DNA from: Linnemannia elongata
Taxonomy: Eukaryota; Mortierellomycota; Mortierellomycetes; Mortierellales; Mortierellaceae
Direction: 5' to 3'
NCBI GenBank assembly: GCA_036320915.1
Contig: JAXBDG010000012.1
Span: 1,662,501 to 1,726,500 of the forward strand
Length of the DNA stretch: 64,000 nt
In this document: in pieces, positions 33,018 through 46,061 of the stretch
How the letters are laid out: each line of letters opens with the position of its first letter
Numbering within the stretch: position 1 is the first letter of the stretch
Program-made: the position numbers and the translations under genes
The notes under the pieces: generated by a model
The model's input: the letters and a program-made list of their open reading frames with translations, nothing else
Databases searched by the model: none
Told to the model about the DNA's origin: nothing

Positions 33018-36000
33018 CTATCGTTTCCATGACCGCTCCCCATGTTCCTCGTCGTCGCTCTCTCCAAAGTTTCCAGCCGCGGCCGCGGCTGCGGCAGCCA
33101 CTGCATCTGCATCATCAGAAACTGTCGTCGAGACAGGAGCTGCTACTGAACTCGCCACAGGCGTACTGGCTTTAGGATATCCGGTGCCGTACGAAGGTGC
33201 TGCTGAAGTCACTGGTGCCTGTTGGGGCTCAGAGATCCAGTTGAGCTTCAAGGGTCCAGCTGCCGCATTGGCGGTCTGGCTGCCCTGCTGCATAGCAATC
33301 TCGGCATCCTTGCGGTTCTTAAACTGCACTGTTGCCGATGCTCCATCGGCTCCCAAGCTGAACGACTCTACTTCGCCAAATGTCTATGACACCAAAATAG
33401 AAACGACCACAAGCGGGTTAGTGAGAACGTCATTCATGGCAAGAATTGGATGTAGGAACTCAGAAAGCAGACAATCCTGGTGTGTGCTATTACCTCAAAG
33501 TGCTCGCGAAGGCCCTCCTTGGAAAGATCATCAACGTTCTGCACAGAGAGTTTTGTTGAGCGGTTATCGATCCGGAAGGTGCGATGGTGAGAGACAATGG
33601 CTCCTCCACGTCCACCGCCCCGAGTCCAAGAGTTGACAGGTGCTCCACGACCTCTTCCGCGAGGAACGTATCCTCCACGGCCACGTCCTGCATAGCCTCC
33701 TTGATGCTCCAATCCAAGCGCAGCAGCCTAGCATAAGACGAAAAAAGTAGAAAGGGAGATTAGCACGTGGCATTGATTCAGAAAGCGTTGCACTTACTTC
33801 AGGAAAGAACGAATCATATCGTATCGTCACCATACCTGAGCCTGTAGAGCGGCAAGCTTGGCCTTGAGGGCAGCAGTAGTCTCGGCAGCATCAGTTGTAC
33901 CTGACGCAGAGGGCGTGGTGTTCAAAACTTCCAGTTCAGTGTCTAGACGAGCTTTCTCGAGTCGCTCAGCCTCCTTCTGAAGTTCCGCCTGTCGCTGTGC
34001 TTCGGCAGCAGTGGCCGCAGCTCTAGCTTGAGCGTGTGGGTCGACCGCCTCCTTAGTGATCTCGATGGCGACATTCTTAAGTCCGCTCAAAATCTCATCC
34101 TTGTCCTTCTGCGACATGTTCTTTTTAGCAAGGAGCGCTTGCATAAGCAACTTTTGCTCCTCCTGCTGCCGCTGGGCGAGAGCCTCCTTCTGACGCTGAA
34201 TCTCCAGCATAGTCTTCTTATTCTCCTCCTTCTTGGCTGCTGCTGCTGCACGCTCCTCTGCCAACTCTGCTGCACGCTCAGGCGTCATCAGGACACTCGT
34301 GGCTGGTGGCAAGGGGTAGTGGGACGCGCCTGCAGCGGGAGTCTCGGGTCGAACCTGTCCAGTGGGCTTGGGCTGACGGCCAAAAGTGGCCGAATCCAGA
34401 TCATCGGGTTGCCAGTAAACCTTGACAAATCGGTTGCCAAAAATGACCTCAGGCGAGTTATAGGCGGCGCTGGCCTCGTCGCGGGTACTGTATTGGATCA
34501 GAGCCTTGTGTGCAGCTTGGTCGACCTGGATATTGGTCAGGCTTCCGAAGGTCTTGAAGAATTCGTTCACTTTGTCGATTGTGTTGAACTCGTCGGGTAT
34601 ATTCTCAACCACGAGGGAGGTCTTTGATCCGGCAGCGCCTCCTGAACTTCCTCCTGCTCCAAAGCGCCCAGGCACAGCATAGGGATGAGATGAACCGCCT
34701 CGACCACGACCTCCTCGCATACCCCTGAGACTGCCGCGACCTCTGGCTCCGCCTCTGGTAGAGTCGAATCGTCCACCACCTTCACTTCGCCAGCTCTCAG
34801 ACGAGTCCGTGGGAAACTTGGAAGCGCCCATAGTCTCCGATAAAGGTGCACCATCGGCATCATACATGTCAGATCCGTGAGGGGTGATGATCTCGCTTGG
34901 CATGCCAGGGAAGAAGGGTGGTCTGCCCATACCACCCATACCACCCATACCGCCCATAGCCATCATGGTGTTGGGTCCCATGCCTGGAACGCCCATCATG
35001 CCAAAGGGAACTTGCGCCATCTCGTCGACAACAATCCTGTCATCTCCGTGATCGTATGGGCACATATCTCCACGCATACAGAATCCCTTCTCTATTAGTA
35101 TTAAAACCAATGCAGCGATGTTAGATTTTGTGACCCGGCATCTGTTTAGCATATAAGGGAAGATACTTAACGACAAACGCAGAGAGGCATACCATCATAG
35201 TCGCGGCATCTCTGGCGCTTAGGTCTGTCCTGTCCGAACCCTGGGCCACCCTGCATACCACCTCGACCACCACGCATGTTGTTGGCTCCGCCACGCCAGG
35301 ATCCGTTACCCTGCTGATCCTGGAAGTTGCCGCGCCCACCATCTTGGAATTGGTTTCGTTGTTGGCCACCATTCCACTGGCCACGATCGCCTGCATTGCT
35401 GTTGTTGCTATTGTTGCCGTTATTCCGGTTGTTGAACCCTGCAGTGGTCAAACCCTGTTGTCTCGAAAACCCTCCTTGAGAAGATCGGTCTCCACGGCGA
35501 TCAGAGTCGGATTGACCGGAGGCGTTAGAGTCATGGGAACGGCCGCCGCGCCTTAAGTCAGACCGGTTGTCGTCACTGGGTCGCGAGGGACTATATTCTC
35601 TTCGCCGGCCGTTGTTATTGATATTGTTGGTATTATTGCTACTGCTGGTTATTGATGAAGAAACATCGCGAGTATCATCTCGGCGAGCATGTTTGTAGCT
35701 CCGATCCTCGTCGTCCGAGCCATCACTGTCTCCGCGGTGATGCTTTTCCTGACGTTGATGGGAGGTGCGATCTGCAGATGACCCTGATGAAGAGCCTCCG
35801 TAGGAACGTGGTGCCGAGGCTGCTGCTCCTGATCCGTTTGATCTGTAGGACTTTGTTGCCAGGGCCTCGAACAGCAAATCAACAAAGGGTACCGTTTCTA
35901 ACACATTCAAGAAGTGGACATTCGTATTAGATTCAGTCAAACGAAATGGCCCGAATATCATATTGGGGCTATGTCAACAAGGAGTGTCATACACAGATAA

Positions 36001-36339
36001 ACATACCCTGTTGCAGGAAATCGTCCAGCTGTGACACGCAGAGTTCCTTGAGCTCATCATTCTCCTTGTCGTGCTTGAGCAAGGCGATGATATAGTCAGC
36101 CAACATTGCAGGGTCGGCGTCAGAGCTAAGTAGTCGTTTGGTACGGAAGCGAGGGGTTAGTTGGTTAGTGTGTGTATATGTGTATGCGTGTGTGCGTATG
36201 CTGTATGCTCTTGTTTCAAGTTACGCCATGAAAGGAGTCAGGAGGAAGTGTGTGGCATTTGTTCTAGGACGTACATCTGAGCCAGTTCCTTGGTCAGGAA
36301 CTCCTTCAATCCCGAGTCGGAAGAGTCGTCGAGAAGCAT
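33018..36339 (-). CDS. RBM26/RBM27 (Rmn1)-like nuclear RNA-binding protein (6 exons)
   Basis: Homologs connect the exosome adaptor MTREC/PAXT to RNA (S. pombe Rmn1, human RBM26/27). Exons 36339-36275, 36125-36007, 35897-35193, 35091-33836, 33727-33494 and 33383-33018 give 914 residues. Residues 1-60 (LADYIIALLKHDKENDELK, CVSQLDDFLQ) form the PWI-like N-terminal fold of the family. A long S/R/N/G-rich region leads to one CCCH finger, C-x8-C-x5-C-x3-H (CRDYDEKGFCMRGDMCPYDH, ~residues 290-310), interrupted by intron 3. An RRM lies at ~453-524 (SLVVENIPDEF, KALIQYSTRDEA), a K/E/Q coiled coil at ~545-690, RGG-type repeats near 730-760, and a second RRM-like domain near the end (KLSVQNVDDLSK, ATVQFKNRKDAEIAM). 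The CCCH-RRM-coiled coil order is specific to this family. No breaks seen. Confidence 0.9.
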
Positions 36340-37306
36340 TCTAGTTGTCTGTCTGTGTGGTTGTTCGTGCCGAGTGATTGGGTTCGATCGAGTTTCTTGA
36401 GTGGCGTCAGGGAGGCCCAGTCAAAATGACAAGAGGATGTTGTTTTCGTGTCGAGAGATCTCTCGTTTGATGCTCGTGGGGCTGTGAGATGTGCAGTCCT
36501 TCCTGGGTTCAAAAGGTGTAAGTCTTGTAAAGGGGGGAGGATGGATAGGCCGAGTGTCGGTGATCCTGGGGAGTGTGAAGGTGCGAAGTGAATGAGCGAA
36601 AGAAGAGGAAGAAGAAAGGATAAAGTCAAACAGTTAAGTACAACGTTATATTGAAAGAGGCGCCGTTGTGGCTCACCGCAGATATCTTTCATCCACACAT
36701 AAATACCACAGCGGACACAAAAAAAAAAAAAATGATGCGAAGCCACCAAGAGATAATTTCGACTCGCAAACATGTACACCCCACCCTCCTCAGGCATACT
36801 CCTTGTTGCATAAGGGTGCAACAACCTCGTCATGGTCATGATGCCTTTTGATAAATATGATGCTACTCTCCTACTGATCAGAGGAACACTCTTAGTGCAT
36901 CCTATCCCCAGCCATCCATCGAGGGTTTTTGCGCGCACAGTCTGCAGGTGTATGTGAGAAGTCCTTCGTTTAGCTCTTTGAACCTGTTCACTCAGCCCGA
37001 TCCGTTATTTCCTTTGTATATTACGTCACCCGTTCCCAAAAATGTTAAATCCATACCTCATTTCGGCTTTCCGAGTGCAGACTCGTCGCGGACAGACGGT
37101 GAACTAAAAAAGAGATCGCCCTCCTTGCATCAAACCCGCTCATCACTCACTCGCTCCATTCTGTTTCCCTTTCACCCTTTCTCCGTCCTTTCCTTTCTTT
37201 TTAACATCCCTCTTCGCCTTCTCTCCGCTTCCCCAACATCCTCTTCTTCATTCTCGTGTTCTAATTTATACGTCCCCTTTGGTTCCGAAGCACACACAAA
37301 CATACA
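36340..37306. other. Divergent intergenic region
   Basis: Between the RBM26-like and cytochrome c1 genes. Pyrimidine-rich DNA lies upstream of the cytochrome c1 ATG (37170-37260), as often in fungal promoters. A long minus-strand frame here is not protein-like. Confidence 0.45.
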
Positions 37307-39284
37307 ATGTTCCGTCTCTCCACCCTGTCCACTCGCCAGGCCGTCCAGCGTCTCGCTGTTCAGGTACATGCAACCAATATACCCTAGCCCAACACCTTCA
37401 AACAACAAACATGACTAAAAATCATGAACGCGTTTTTCTTTCAACAGGCAAACCAACGCGACCGTTTCGCGTTCTTGCCAGGAGGTTCTTACCATTCGAT
37501 GAGGCCTCCACAGAACACGAATCGAAACCTCTGCTCGGATCAATATGTCCGTCACCACTTTGTGTTCTTAGTCCCTAATACTGTCCCTTTCTTCTTTATC
37601 TAGGCTCGCTACCAGTCTACCAGCTCTGCTGCTGCTGCTTCCAGCATGGTAACACCCTAACAATCCGCCTACCAGCTACTTTATGACTTGTTCCTGAAAC
37701 TCGGTATTCCGGTCGTATCAAAGAGTTTACTCAATGAATAGTTTTATCTTTGGATTTCATAATAGACCGCCAAGAGCATGTCAATGGCTGCTGCTGGTGT
37801 TGCCACCGTCAGTGCTCTTGCGTACATGTCCATGGAGACTGTTGACGCCAACATGGCTGCCGATGGCCTTCATGCCCCCGTCTACCCCTGGGACCACAAG
37901 AAGAACCTCGCCACCTTTGACCACGCTGCGTAAGGACCCCCGTCAACCCTACGAGTCCCCTTTAAATCGAGGAGCCCACTGGCTTTTCACAGCACGCGGA
38001 TGATCAACCGAGAACGGAGTATCCACCTACCAGTAATACGAGGAACAAGTATTCAGGAACCAAAAATCGCCCAATTGCCTGCAGGAAATCTTCGGACAAT
38101 CGACAGACTACACACGATCATACCCGATATGGAATAATGCCGATCGAACAACATGGATTCAGCGTATACTCGCATGGTGGAGGATGCATTACTTGTACAG
38201 CGTCATGGCAGGAAGTCTATGCTTCCAGGAAGGACATTAGATACCCAATATGAAGTCCACAAGTAACTGACACGATACTGTCAATTCACATTCACATGAT
38301 AGTATCCGCCGTGGTTACCAGGTGTACAAGGAGGTTTGCGCTGCCTGCCACTCTCTCGATCGCATTGCATGGCGCAACTTGATCGGCGTTTCTCACACTG
38401 AGGCTGAGGTCAAGGCCATGGCCGAGGAGTTTGAGTACACTGATGGACCCAATGATGTGGGTGATATGTTCCAGCGCCCTGGAAAGCCCTCCGACTACAT
38501 GCCCAAGCCCTACGCTAACGAGGAGCAGGCCAGAGCCGGTAACGCCGGAGCTTACCCCCCAGATCTCTCCTTGATGATCAAAGCCCGTCACGGTGGTGCC
38601 GTACGTATCTCTTGCTTCTTGGCGTTGTTTATTTTTATTCTGTTTCGATTGACGGTGGACACACAAAAACGTGTTCTACTCCTTGTCCGAGCTCTTTGCA
38701 CGTGTGCTTTGTGCAAGGTCTTTGTATCTGTTTTATTACTCCAACGTCGTTACCACGGTGCCAAATTAACCTTTTTTATTATACCATTTAATATTCGAAA
38801 CAGGACTATGTGTTCTCGCTGTTGACTGGATACCAAGACCCCCCAGCTGGCGTTGAGATCCGTGAGGGACTCAACTTCAACCCTTACTTCCCCGGTGGAG
38901 CTATTGGTATGGCCCGTGTGCTGTACGATGGATTGGTCGAGTACGAGGATGGCACCCCCGCGACTACCTCCCAGATGGCCAAGGATGTGACTATTTTCCT
39001 CAGCTGGGCTGCTGAGCCCGAGATGGACGAGCGCAAGAAGATGGGTATGAAGGCCTTGACTATGCTCGCTATCTTGACTGGTCTCTCTGTCTACCTCAAG
39101 AGGCACAAGTGGGCTGGTCTCAAGACCCGCAAGATTCTTTACAAGTAAGTCCACTGCCAATGGCTGTTGGTTTGTTGTATTTGAGCCTTGTTAGAATAAT
39201 TGTTTGCTAGACCATGGTGACTAACATACTACCCCCACCTTATTTGTTTGCTTACATAGCCCCCCTTCACCAAAGAAGCATTAA
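37307..39284 (+). CDS. CYT1: Cytochrome c1 of respiratory complex III (6 exons)
   Basis: Haem protein passing electrons from the Rieske protein to cytochrome c at the inner mitochondrial membrane. Exons 37307-37363, 37604-37648, 37766-37929, 38303-38600, 38804-39144 and 39260-39284 give 309 residues. The N-terminus [18 protein letters not shown] is a matrix presequence, followed by an Ala-rich sorting segment ([20 protein letters not shown]) typical of bipartite cytochrome c1 leaders. The haem site VCAACHS is at ~residue 101-105. [15 protein letters not shown] and the axial methionine box [14 protein letters not shown] (~224) follow. The membrane anchor is [17 protein letters not shown], and the tail PPSPKKH fits the family. 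The 25-nt last exon and 45-nt second exon are unusually short. All junctions keep frame. Confidence 0.95.
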
Positions 39285-41458
39285 ACAAATGAACTAAACC
39301 AAGAAATAAAAACGAATACATGCATACATATAACAACACGATGTCAGGGTGCCAAGAGAGCTGGACGCAAAGACAAAGAAACCCAAACATTGCAAGAGCA
39401 CTACCAATCCTACGTACGTGGAACTCAGCATCAACTCGTCCGCTTATTGTTCCCTTACGAGGGAACTGCTTTAGGAACGACCTACTCGTTTGGGCTCGGG
39501 CAACCAGAACACACTATCGTAATGATTAATGAATACAAGATTCTTTAACAAGGGCTCTCATACTTTCTCATATCGCACATATGGGTTAACGAGTGCAGAT
39601 GAAGCGACGCGGTGTTCTTGTGGAAGATCATTGTGTTCATCCCTTGCCTGAGGTAGGGAGTGCCTTTGTTACCATGGATGCGTCCGTTACAAAAATATCT
39701 GTATATGGGTCGATATACAGTTCACTGCACTTCTAAGAGCAACGCAAGTTATGAAAAAGTCGTTCGTGCGACCGGTAATGTAGCCAACCCTCGACACCGC
39801 TTTCTTATTCTTTTTTTCAGCCCTATCATGGGTGCGATGTCCCGTTGATTTCCCTATTGCTCAGGTACCCACACTCTCACTTACTGTACGTACATACTCC
39901 TCCTATCTCTCTATTGTCTCGAATCATTCCTGTTGATCCAAGGGAGGGGGGGGTTAAAAGAAGTCAAAGGGGAACAGCACCTCTCCAATCGAGTGGGCCG
40001 GTTGAGAACTCTGCGGTGGGGAAGAGAGCAGTAAAATAGCTATCGAGTTGCTTTGACCGAGAAGGGGGAAACTTCAGAGGGATGAGCGAAAGGTATGGGC
40101 ATTGTGCCAACATGTTTTCGCTTTTTCAATTGCTCATGAACACGAGCGGGGACATTCTCTAACCACTCCATTCCCTCCCCCCTTTAAGAATTTGGTAGAT
40201 GGAGAGTCCAGCCATTTGTGACTTCTCTGGTTACGCCTTGATCCTTTTTTAGGCACCCTTTCACTTTCAGCGTCTGTCATTTTTGTGAATTGAACCAAAG
40301 AGGGATATCTCTTCTGTTTATATTCCCGTGGAGACGAACATACCTTCCCATCCTTTATCATCTTTGATTCCCTGTAAGCCCGTGGCATGTTTTTTCATGC
40401 TGTCGTCTACATTTTGATCTCTCTACGTTCTTAGCTCCGTGTGGTGCTATTCGGGCGAATTGTACCATACTTGACCCTGGTTCATGCTATCTGTCTCTAT
40501 TCCCGTTAGCTCTCGATCTGTCCATTCTCTTTCGGCATTCCTCACGCATGCCCTTGAACCTCTGCTCCTAACAAGGGAGTGACGCCCCTGATTTGTTCTC
40601 ACTCTCCTGGTTCAGGTATCCAAAAGGCAACAGTCTCCCTTGAATTTGGTGTTGCCGTGTCTCTCTTTGAGTATCTTCAGTCCTTAGTCCAACAACGGAG
40701 AGCAGAAACGGTGTGGCTAAGATGGTACTCTATTAGACTCGGGACCTTCTGTTAAAGAATCGCTAACGGATTAGCGTTTGTTCCGTTGCAGTTTCCTGAG
40801 CGCTTACAGTCCCCTGGTTCCTCTGTTCTCAGTGTGCTCTCTCTTTAGCGGCTTACCCTCCTCCAAGTACCACCTTAACAATACCTCTTCTCTACGTGCA
40901 CTTGGCCTTTTTGGCAACCATGCTCTTGTTCAGTCATCCCTTGATTTTTGGGCATCCTTGCGCTTCGTCTGCCATCCCTTGATTTTTAGCATCCTTGCTC
41001 ATCTTTACCTAAGTTTTGATCATTTTGGCGACCCCCTTTTGCGACAGTCTCCGCATTTTTTGAGCGCTTTCAGCGGGCTCAAGGGGACAATAGAGCGTCT
41101 ATTTCGAAGCACCCAGTAGGGTGCTTTGGATTGAGTGGAACCACTAAAAAGTTGTTTTGTACAAAACAATGGAGAGGGGTCGTGGATAAATACTGTGTTT
41201 GCATTTGAGGATGGATCGCGGACCTCTTTGAACCTTGAGGTAACAGTTCCTTTAAACGATTCTTTGAAGCATATGTACGATTTATACCTTGCATCATCCC
41301 ACAGCGACTTTCGTTGTGGGATACACAACAAACTGAAGAAAGGAGAGAGTATAAGTAAGCGAGATGAACAAATCACCACCTCTTTTTTCATCACTCATCA
41401 GTTCTCATTTTTCTCTCTATTTACCACGTTCATAACCCTTCAGAACATCGCCACCAGC
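39285..41458. other. 2.2 kb intergenic, no gene recognised
   Basis: No conserved frame was found. A perfect 8-bp stem with 4-base loop (aagcaccc-agta-gggtgctt) lies at 41107-41126, and cccttgattttt(g)gcatccttg is repeated near 40940-41000. Probably decayed, unassigned DNA plus the promoter of the sedolisin gene. Confidence 0.4.
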
Positions 41459-44400
41459 ATGACTCGGCTTGCCTTCACGCTCATCCTACTTGCTCTCCTC
41501 GCAGGCATTGCGCTTGCTGCTCCTCAGCCCATTCCTCCCCTTCCCCCTAGCACACCTGCGCCAACAGATGTGCCAGGCGTGCCTGACTTCACTAAGGTAA
41601 TTATGATCGTGTTGAAGACCAAACACGCAAAAAAACTTGTCTCGACCCGCCAAAGACAACATCACTCAAACTAGTAGACTTACATTTAACACCGTCCCGG
41701 CCTTCACCTGATTTTCATTCAATGTTGGCAGTTCGTTCCGGGTCCAAAGCTTGACTCTATCCCACCAAACTACGTCGACCTCGGTGTTGCTCCCGGGTCC
41801 ACCAATGTATCTGTCACGATCGGCCTCAAGCTCTCGAACTTCGACAATTTTCTCGCCCAGCTTTCGGATATCAGCGATTTTCAAAGCTTGAACTATGGTA
41901 AGCACCTTTCGGCCGAGGCGCTCGCTGTGCTTGAACCGCCCAAGCAGCAGATCGACCTTGCTCTCACGTGGCTCAAGACGTTCAGCATCGATGCCACTTA
42001 CAGCCGGGGGTACCTCACGTTCAACGTCACGGTCGATGTGATGAAAAAGCTCTTCCAGACCGAGTACCATGTCTACAGATCCGCTATCACCAACCAAGAG
42101 ATCATCCGCACCTTGTCTTATAATGTCGTTAGTGTTCTCGCCGATCTCTTTGAGGTCGTTTTACCAGGTAAGGAGACAGAAACAAAGGAGTTGTGAGAAT
42201 TCAAATGAGATTACTTGCCCTTTTCATGCCCGTTTATCAAATACTTGGTAGGTGCTAACAAATATTACCTTTCTATTTTTTACTCTCTAGGAATTGACTT
42301 CGACGACATCGACCATCACCCGAAGACGTCACCCGCGCCGGGGTTACAAGCGCTTCGTAAGCGCCAAGCACCCCCAAGCTGCAATAGCCAGGTCACACCT
42401 GCTTGTCTCCAAGCTTTGTATGGCATCCCCAAGGATCCTGCGAGACAGCCGCAAAACACCCTGTCTGTACCGGGATTTTTAAATGAATATGCCAACAGGT
42501 CAGTTAATGTTTTTCAGTAGGCATAACGTTGGTAATATTGGCAATCCTATTCTCTTGGACTATTTATTGACAGCATACACTCCTTTTTCGCACTTCCTTG
42601 ATATTACTATTTATTCACTCTCTCTTAGTCAAGACCTCAATTTCTTTTTGAGCAACACAAGGCCAAGTACGGTGGAATAATTCTTTATCGTCGCATTTTT
42701 GTTTGAAATCTGCGACGTAAAACCTAATTGTACAACATTAACGCGTTTTATTTGCTACAGATCTCATTCCTCGTCCTTCGTTCTCGACCAAATTCATTGA
42801 TGGAGGAAAAAACCCTCAAGAACCAAATACCGCCGGAGTCGAGGCTAACTTGGACACTCAATACACCGTCGGCCTTGTCAATGGTGGCCACGTTGAGTTT
42901 TACAGGTATTTATCTTGTCCAGTCTATATTTCAGTTAGCACGCACCTTACCTTATTTACAATTACTAATAGCCGCCATATTCTTTGTCTCTTCTCAAATC
43001 ATTTTTTGTTGTCAATCGCAGCTCGGCCTTGAACAGTCTCCAAGGTTTTATCAATATGGCTAACTCTTGGTATGGCTTTGTGTAACAACATGATTTATTG
43101 ACATGCTGCTATTGAGAACTGCATTAGAATCAAAGAGCGAGAGGTTATAAAAGTTGCCTGCTAAATCCCGATTTTCATCTTGCCTTCTTACCTCCTCCGT
43201 CAAAACACCAAAGGCTTGCCATGACCTCACCTCCTTCAGTTGTAAGCATCAGCTATGGTTTTGACGAGAAACAAGTGTCGCCAGAAACAGCAAGAAATCT
43301 TTGCAATCAATTTGCGCAGCTTGGTGCACGAGGTGTCAGCGTCATTGTGGCGTCTGGTGATGGTGGAGGTAAGATTTGCTAATACACATCTTGGGAAAAC
43401 TTGAGAACGGTAGATTTGATATAATCAACGCTTCAAATCATTTTTTAACTCTGCCTATTCCTTTGTTGAATAGTTGGGGGTGGCAGGCCCAAGGACACAT
43501 GTCCTCAATTCGTACCAACCTTCCCGGCCAGCTGTGTGAGTTCCTAGTCAATCATATCGCCGGTGCGAATCCCTCCTTGCAAAGTCTAATATTTACTTGT
43601 ATTCTTCTCTGGCGTTTTATCCTTCTTTTCTTTCGTCCTGGTTAGCCATATGTAACAGCCGTAGGCGCTACTGTTGGGATGACGGAGGCTGGAGCGGACT
43701 TATCCTCAGGCGGATTCTCCAATTACTTTAGTAAGTGAGACCTGATTCAGGCGAATACATCTCCATTCGCAGAGTTTTCGTTAATCGAGTAGAAGACTTA
43801 CATTTTCTTGCACTTCCTTGCCTAATTAGCGCGCCCATATTATCAGCACACCGCTGTTACGGGCTATCTTGGACACTTGGGATCAATGTACCAAGGAAGG
43901 TACAACGCGAATGGTCGAGCTTTCCCTGACGTTGCTGCTCAGGGTGTAAATATTGCCATCGCTCATAACGGTCAAGCCATATCGGTTGACGGTACCAGTG
44001 CTTCGGCACCCATTTTCGCGTCCGTTGTCGCTCTCATCAATGACCGACTTCTTGCTAAAGGCAGAAAACCTCTGGGCTTCTTGAATCCATTTATTTATCA
44101 AAAACAGGGCATTTTTAACGATATCACTACTGGTAAAATTTTGTTATATCATCGTAACACGTTTTGGCGGTTGCTCAGATACTTGCAAGTAGGGTATTAA
44201 TATGACAGTTCCATCTTGCATTTCTAGGCTCAAACCCAAGCTGTGGAACTACCGGATTTCCAGCTACGCAAGGATATGATTGGTGAGTACAAAAGACTAC
44301 TATGTGAACTACGGAGCAATGAAAGAAATATCTCAAGTTTGTTAGGAAGCTGAACATTGGCTCATGGTTTCTGACCGCTTTTTTTTTTTTTTTTTTTTTT

Positions 44401-44487
44401 CTTCTTTCATTTTCGGGACTATTAATCAGTGTCACCGGACTTGGAACGCCAAACTTCGGACGATTCGCTGCAGCGGTCGGCGTGTAG
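41459..44487 (+). CDS. Sedolisin / tripeptidyl-peptidase-like serine peptidase, family S53 (12 exons)
   Basis: Secreted acid serine-carboxyl peptidase. Exons 41459-41596, 41732-42167, 42291-42498, 42629-42666, 42761-42905, 43022-43069, 43214-43368, 43474-43535, 43646-43730, 43830-44132, 44228-44282 and 44430-44487 give 576 residues; every junction is GT-AG and in frame. MTRLAFTLILLALLAGIALA is a signal peptide. Residues ~50-195 are the S53 propeptide (FVPGPKLDS, GKHLSAEALAVLEPP, YHVYRS). LRKRQAPPSC marks likely maturation. The catalytic E and D are in GVEANLDTQYT (~300), the oxyanion Asp in VASGDGGVGG, and the Ser in GTSASAPIFASVVALIND (~495). The C-terminal Ca2+ site is in FNDITTGSNPSC and VTGLGTPNFG. 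The twelve exons, one only 38 nt, are extreme for this region. A 22-T run sits in the last intron. Intact as far as seen. Confidence 0.92.
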
Positions 44488-45934
44488 AGTGGATTGGAGG
44501 CATATATCATACATAATAACTTGACTGGACGTTTTTTTCACAATTAACGAGCCTATCACGTAAATGCAGTCCAAATGAGCAAGTTGGCGCTCAAGAAATA
44601 AATACGCGAAAAATATTGGAATACTTTTTTTTGATTGAAGAATAAAAAGAGCATATGGAGTAGCGTAACATCGTTTTGCTATTCTACCATGACTACCTTT
44701 AACGATTGCTATTATACAAATACCCTTGGCTGATAGTCATTGTGGATAACATCAAGAGCGACAAGGATGTGGTAGAGAACACATTTGTAGTTTTGCCAAG
44801 AAAGGTCGCCTTTCAGGTACGCGGGATGATGCACAGACCGCATTCAGGCACTGCGCTTTCAGCTGAGATACCATGATGATTTCAATATACGCTTAATGGG
44901 TTCATCTTTTTGCCTTCAGCAAAAAAAAAAGTGCATCCAGAATCGAACCTCCAACTGTCGGGTGTAAACATATCGTGAGTCCCAACATCCGGAATTTCTG
45001 AAAATGTAGCTAGGTTGCATCAACGAACCCATGCTTCTGAAGTAATCTATTCTTCACCTCTACCTACCCGCCTGCTTGCTCAACACTTCAAGGCTCTGAA
45101 GAAAAAGAAAGGCTCATCGAAACAGGGGTACCGTGGGAAAAAAATAGGGGGTCGTCAAACCCCATGTCGAGCGGCGTGAAAAAGAACTTAGCGTATTTCA
45201 GTTGGTTGCGAGAAAAGAAGGTGAGGTGGAGTTTTGACTCCCTCTTTGAAAACATGCGTGAGTTTATTTTTATTCCGTTTGACGGTTGTTGCCAGTGCCA
45301 AAACACGCAACTTGTTTTTTGTGAAATACGCCGAGGGTCGTAGGTCTGCGCAGTTGACAAAGCGATGTCAAATACGCAAATGTGCGGCGGATATATTTTT
45401 TATCTGATCGACCCCTAATAAATTGGTAACAGATGGTGCTTGTAGCATTTTGATTTGTGATGACGTGCAAGATGCACCCTGCGACATTCTCTGATGTCGC
45501 CTTACTAACTAATCACTCAAGCTGAAGTCAACGAGAATAAGAAAGGGATTTATTGATGACAGGTGCCAAACAGGTCTTTTATAGTCCCTGCTGGTACCGG
45601 TCACAAAGACCTACTAATTGTCGTAGAAATAAAAAAAGGGAAGTGCGATTAAGGTACACTGTGCCTGAGTCCCACACCAGTTGGAAACACCACATACCCC
45701 ATCTTTCGGCGAGAGTCTTACTTAAACGAAACGCATTCACGGACACTTGTACCACTTTCACTTTCTCTTAATTAATGGCCCTTAGTGTTTGTTCTTGTCA
45801 GCAGTGCTGCGGTCTGCTGCGGTCTACTGCGGTAAACTGCGGATATTCTCTCAGATTTACAGTATTCTGTGGTTACTATGTGGGAGATAGCAACATCAAT
45901 AAGAGCGACATTTTTAAGAAGAATAGTAAAGCTC

Positions 45935-45971
<37 letters not shown>

Positions 45972-46061
45972 TGAAGACAATCCATCGCTCATTTTATTTA
46001 TTAATACATTATATTTCACTCTGTTCTCCTCGGCATCTTCGCTTTTCTCCTTCTTTTCGCT
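44488..46061. other. Intergenic with tRNA-like remnant and a 31-base A run
   Basis: On the minus strand at about 45010-44921 a box-B-like GGTTCGATTCT (near 44948-44938) is followed by TGGATGCAC and a 10-T run (44930-44921), the pattern of a polymerase III gene end. No good box A or acceptor stem was found, so it is at most a tRNA/SINE relic. A 31-base A run lies at 45937-45967. No protein gene. Confidence 0.35.

Noticed and set aside
34028..34627. 199-aa plus-strand frame within the RBM26-like gene
   Set aside because: Antisense shadow of exon 4; Leu-rich composition mirrors its coiled-coil and RRM codons.
36306..36938. 210-aa minus-strand frame upstream of the RBM26-like gene
   Set aside because: It overlaps the real first exon in another frame and has no protein-like features.
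41459..44487. Possible frame break between sedolisin exons 8 and 9
   Set aside because: On careful reading exon 8 ends at TGT before GTGTGAGT-type sequence (donor GTGAGT after 43535) and joins CCATATGTA in phase, so the gene is intact.
45937..45967. 31-base A run as a retroposon tail
   Set aside because: No element body, target repeat or coding relic was seen next to it; simple microsatellite is enough.
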